Shown: one piece after another, positions 5,931 through 6,780 of the stretch | How the letters are laid out: each line of letters opens with the position of its first letter | Position numbering within the stretch: the first letter of the stretch is position 1 | Assembly (NCBI GenBank): GCA_013696785.1 | Contig: JACCXW010000487.1 | Coordinates: 1 to 6,780 of the forward strand | Reading direction: 5' to 3' | Length of the DNA stretch: 6,780 bases | DNA from: Geodermatophilaceae bacterium | GTDB taxonomy: Bacteria; Actinomycetota; Actinomycetes; Mycobacteriales; Geodermatophilaceae | Notes under the pieces: generated by a model | The model's database searches: none | Seen by the model: the letters and a program-made list of their open reading frames with translations, nothing else | Told to the model about the DNA's origin: nothing | Position numbers and translations under genes: made by a program

Positions 5931-6780
5931 TCAGCCGCAGAGGGCCAGCACAGCGGTCTGGCCGTCTTCGAGCCAGTGCGGCCCTGGCGCCGCGGGAAAA
6001 CGGTCCCGAGCCGAGCGAACCAGCTGCCGGCGACCGGTGCTGTCCGCAAGCAACGCCCCCTCTGCGTCAAGCGCCAGCAGTTCCTCACCCACGCGGACCA
6101 GGACCGGGCCGAGCCGACCGAGGCTGACGGCGGTCCTGCCCGCTCGTAACCCGGCGAGCACTCCGGCAACGTCACCCGGAGCCGCGTCGTCTGAGTCTGC
6201 AAGCACCCACGTCGTCGGCTCACCCGGCAGCCGAATCTGGTCCGGTCGGTGGAAGTCGCTCCCGCCGACCGGTACGGCGGCGGGATCCCACGCCTGCCAC
6301 CACGCCATCGGCCCGCCCCAGCGGCGATCCATCCACATCCAGTGCCAGATCTCGGCCAGCGGCGGGCGGCACACGAGCGGTTGCCGCCAGGAACAATCGG
6401 CGGCCAGCGGGTGATTGATCGACAGCAGCCCGCCCGATGCTGCCACCGAGGCGACCCAGAAGTCCGCGGGGGCTCGGAAGTCGACCCAGCCGATGTCGCC
6501 GAAGGCGTTGGCATGTCCCCGGTACGTCGTAACCTCCTGGCCGGGCACGAGGACCAACCCCGCGCGCACCCCGGCTGCGGCGAGGGACGCGTGGTGGCTG
6601 GTCGTGTTGTGGTCGGTGACGGCGAGGAAGTCCAGTCCCTGCGCGACCGCCAGCCCCGCGAGTTCGTCCACGGTCAAGGTCCCGTCGGAATGCACGGTGT
6701 GGGTATGCAGATCTCCCGCCAGCCAGCGCATCCCATCCGGCGCGGGCAGCGATCGCTGCGGCGGTCGCTCGGGCAGCGGC
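5931..6780 (-). CDS. PHP-domain metal-dependent phosphoesterase, CehA/McbA type (5' end outside the window)
   Basis: A metal-dependent hydrolase of the PHP superfamily, probably acting on a phosphoester or a similar small substrate. Numbering from the ATG at 6731, the motifs are GDLHTHTVHSDG (6-17; H9, H11, D16), VTDHN (38-42; D40, H41), PGQEVTTYRGHANAFG (63-78; E66, H73), INHP (105-108; H107) and GGSDFH (156-161; D159, H161). Together these are the multi-metal site of the family. The remaining 100 or so residues look like a small C-terminal domain. The frame stays open upstream of that ATG to the window edge (PLPERPPQRSLPAPDG precedes it). No ribosome binding site is seen there, and CehA-type proteins usually have a domain before the PHP motif, so the true start is probably outside the window. 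It is followed by a MarR-like regulator in the same operon. The natural substrate is unknown; the family includes carbaryl hydrolase CehA, but that activity should not be assumed. Confidence 0.87.
   Translation of the reverse strand, partial: PLPERPPQRSLPAPDGMRWLAGDLHTHTVHSDGTLTVDELAGLAVAQGLDFLAVTDHNTTSHHASLAAAGVRAGLVLVPGQEVTTYRGHANAFGDIGWVDFRAPADFWVASVAASGGLLSINHPLAADCSWRQPLVCRPPLAEIWHWMWMDRRWGGPMAWWQAWDPAAVPVGGSDFHRPDQIRLPGEPTTWVLADSDDAAPGDVAGVLAGLRAGRTAVSLGRLGPVLVRVGEELLALDAEGALLADSTGRRQLVRSARDRFPAAPGPHWLEDGQTAVLALCG

Noticed and set aside
5505..6414. Two plus-strand frames opposite the MarR and PHP genes
   Set aside because: They lie antisense to two genes with clear family motifs and have shadow-like composition.
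1..6780. CRISPR arrays, tRNA or rRNA genes
   Set aside because: No regularly spaced repeats and no cloverleaf or rRNA-like segments were seen.

Overview
The window is dense, very GC-rich DNA (third codon positions mostly G or C, GTG starts, short intergenic gaps). It carries genes of aromatic catabolism, glycoside cleavage and PHP/MarR type. This suggests a high-GC actinobacterium with a large genome; the genus cannot be fixed from the sequence alone.

Left part (1-3892): the C-terminal half of a fumarylacetoacetase, the last enzyme of tyrosine/homogentisate breakdown, runs in from the left edge. Convergent to it lies an IclR-family regulator that has lost its middle. Its N-terminal helix-turn-helix third and its C-terminal tail are both readable, but about 100 codons between them are gone and the two parts are in different frames. 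Divergent from that remnant, across a 71-bp gap, is an intact 913-residue GH38 alpha-mannosidase with all expected metal and catalytic residues.

Centre (3893-5477): this is the most interesting part. Eight bases after the mannosidase stop codon a perfect 15-bp inverted repeat (3901-3915 / 4057-4071) encloses about 140 bases rich in small hairpins, one of them with a C(UUCG)G tetraloop. A reverse transcriptase with retron-like motifs (GFVPGRS, LDLAGFF, PQGAPTSP, YADDL, VTGIVVN) follows. The order inverted repeat, structured RNA, inverted repeat, RT is that of a retron (msr-msd plus RT). I call it a retron-like locus. The RT reading frame is broken by one missing base directly after YADDL, so the copy is either decayed or contains a sequencing error. 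The RT has about 140 N-terminal residues that I cannot assign, and no effector gene lies beside it on the same strand.

Right part (5487-6780, minus strand): a PHP-domain metal-dependent phosphoesterase of the CehA/McbA type enters from the right edge. It is followed 12 bases later by a small MarR-like winged-helix regulator whose ribosome binding site lies in that gap, so the two form an operon. They converge on the RT. Nothing in the sequence links them functionally to the retron-like locus.
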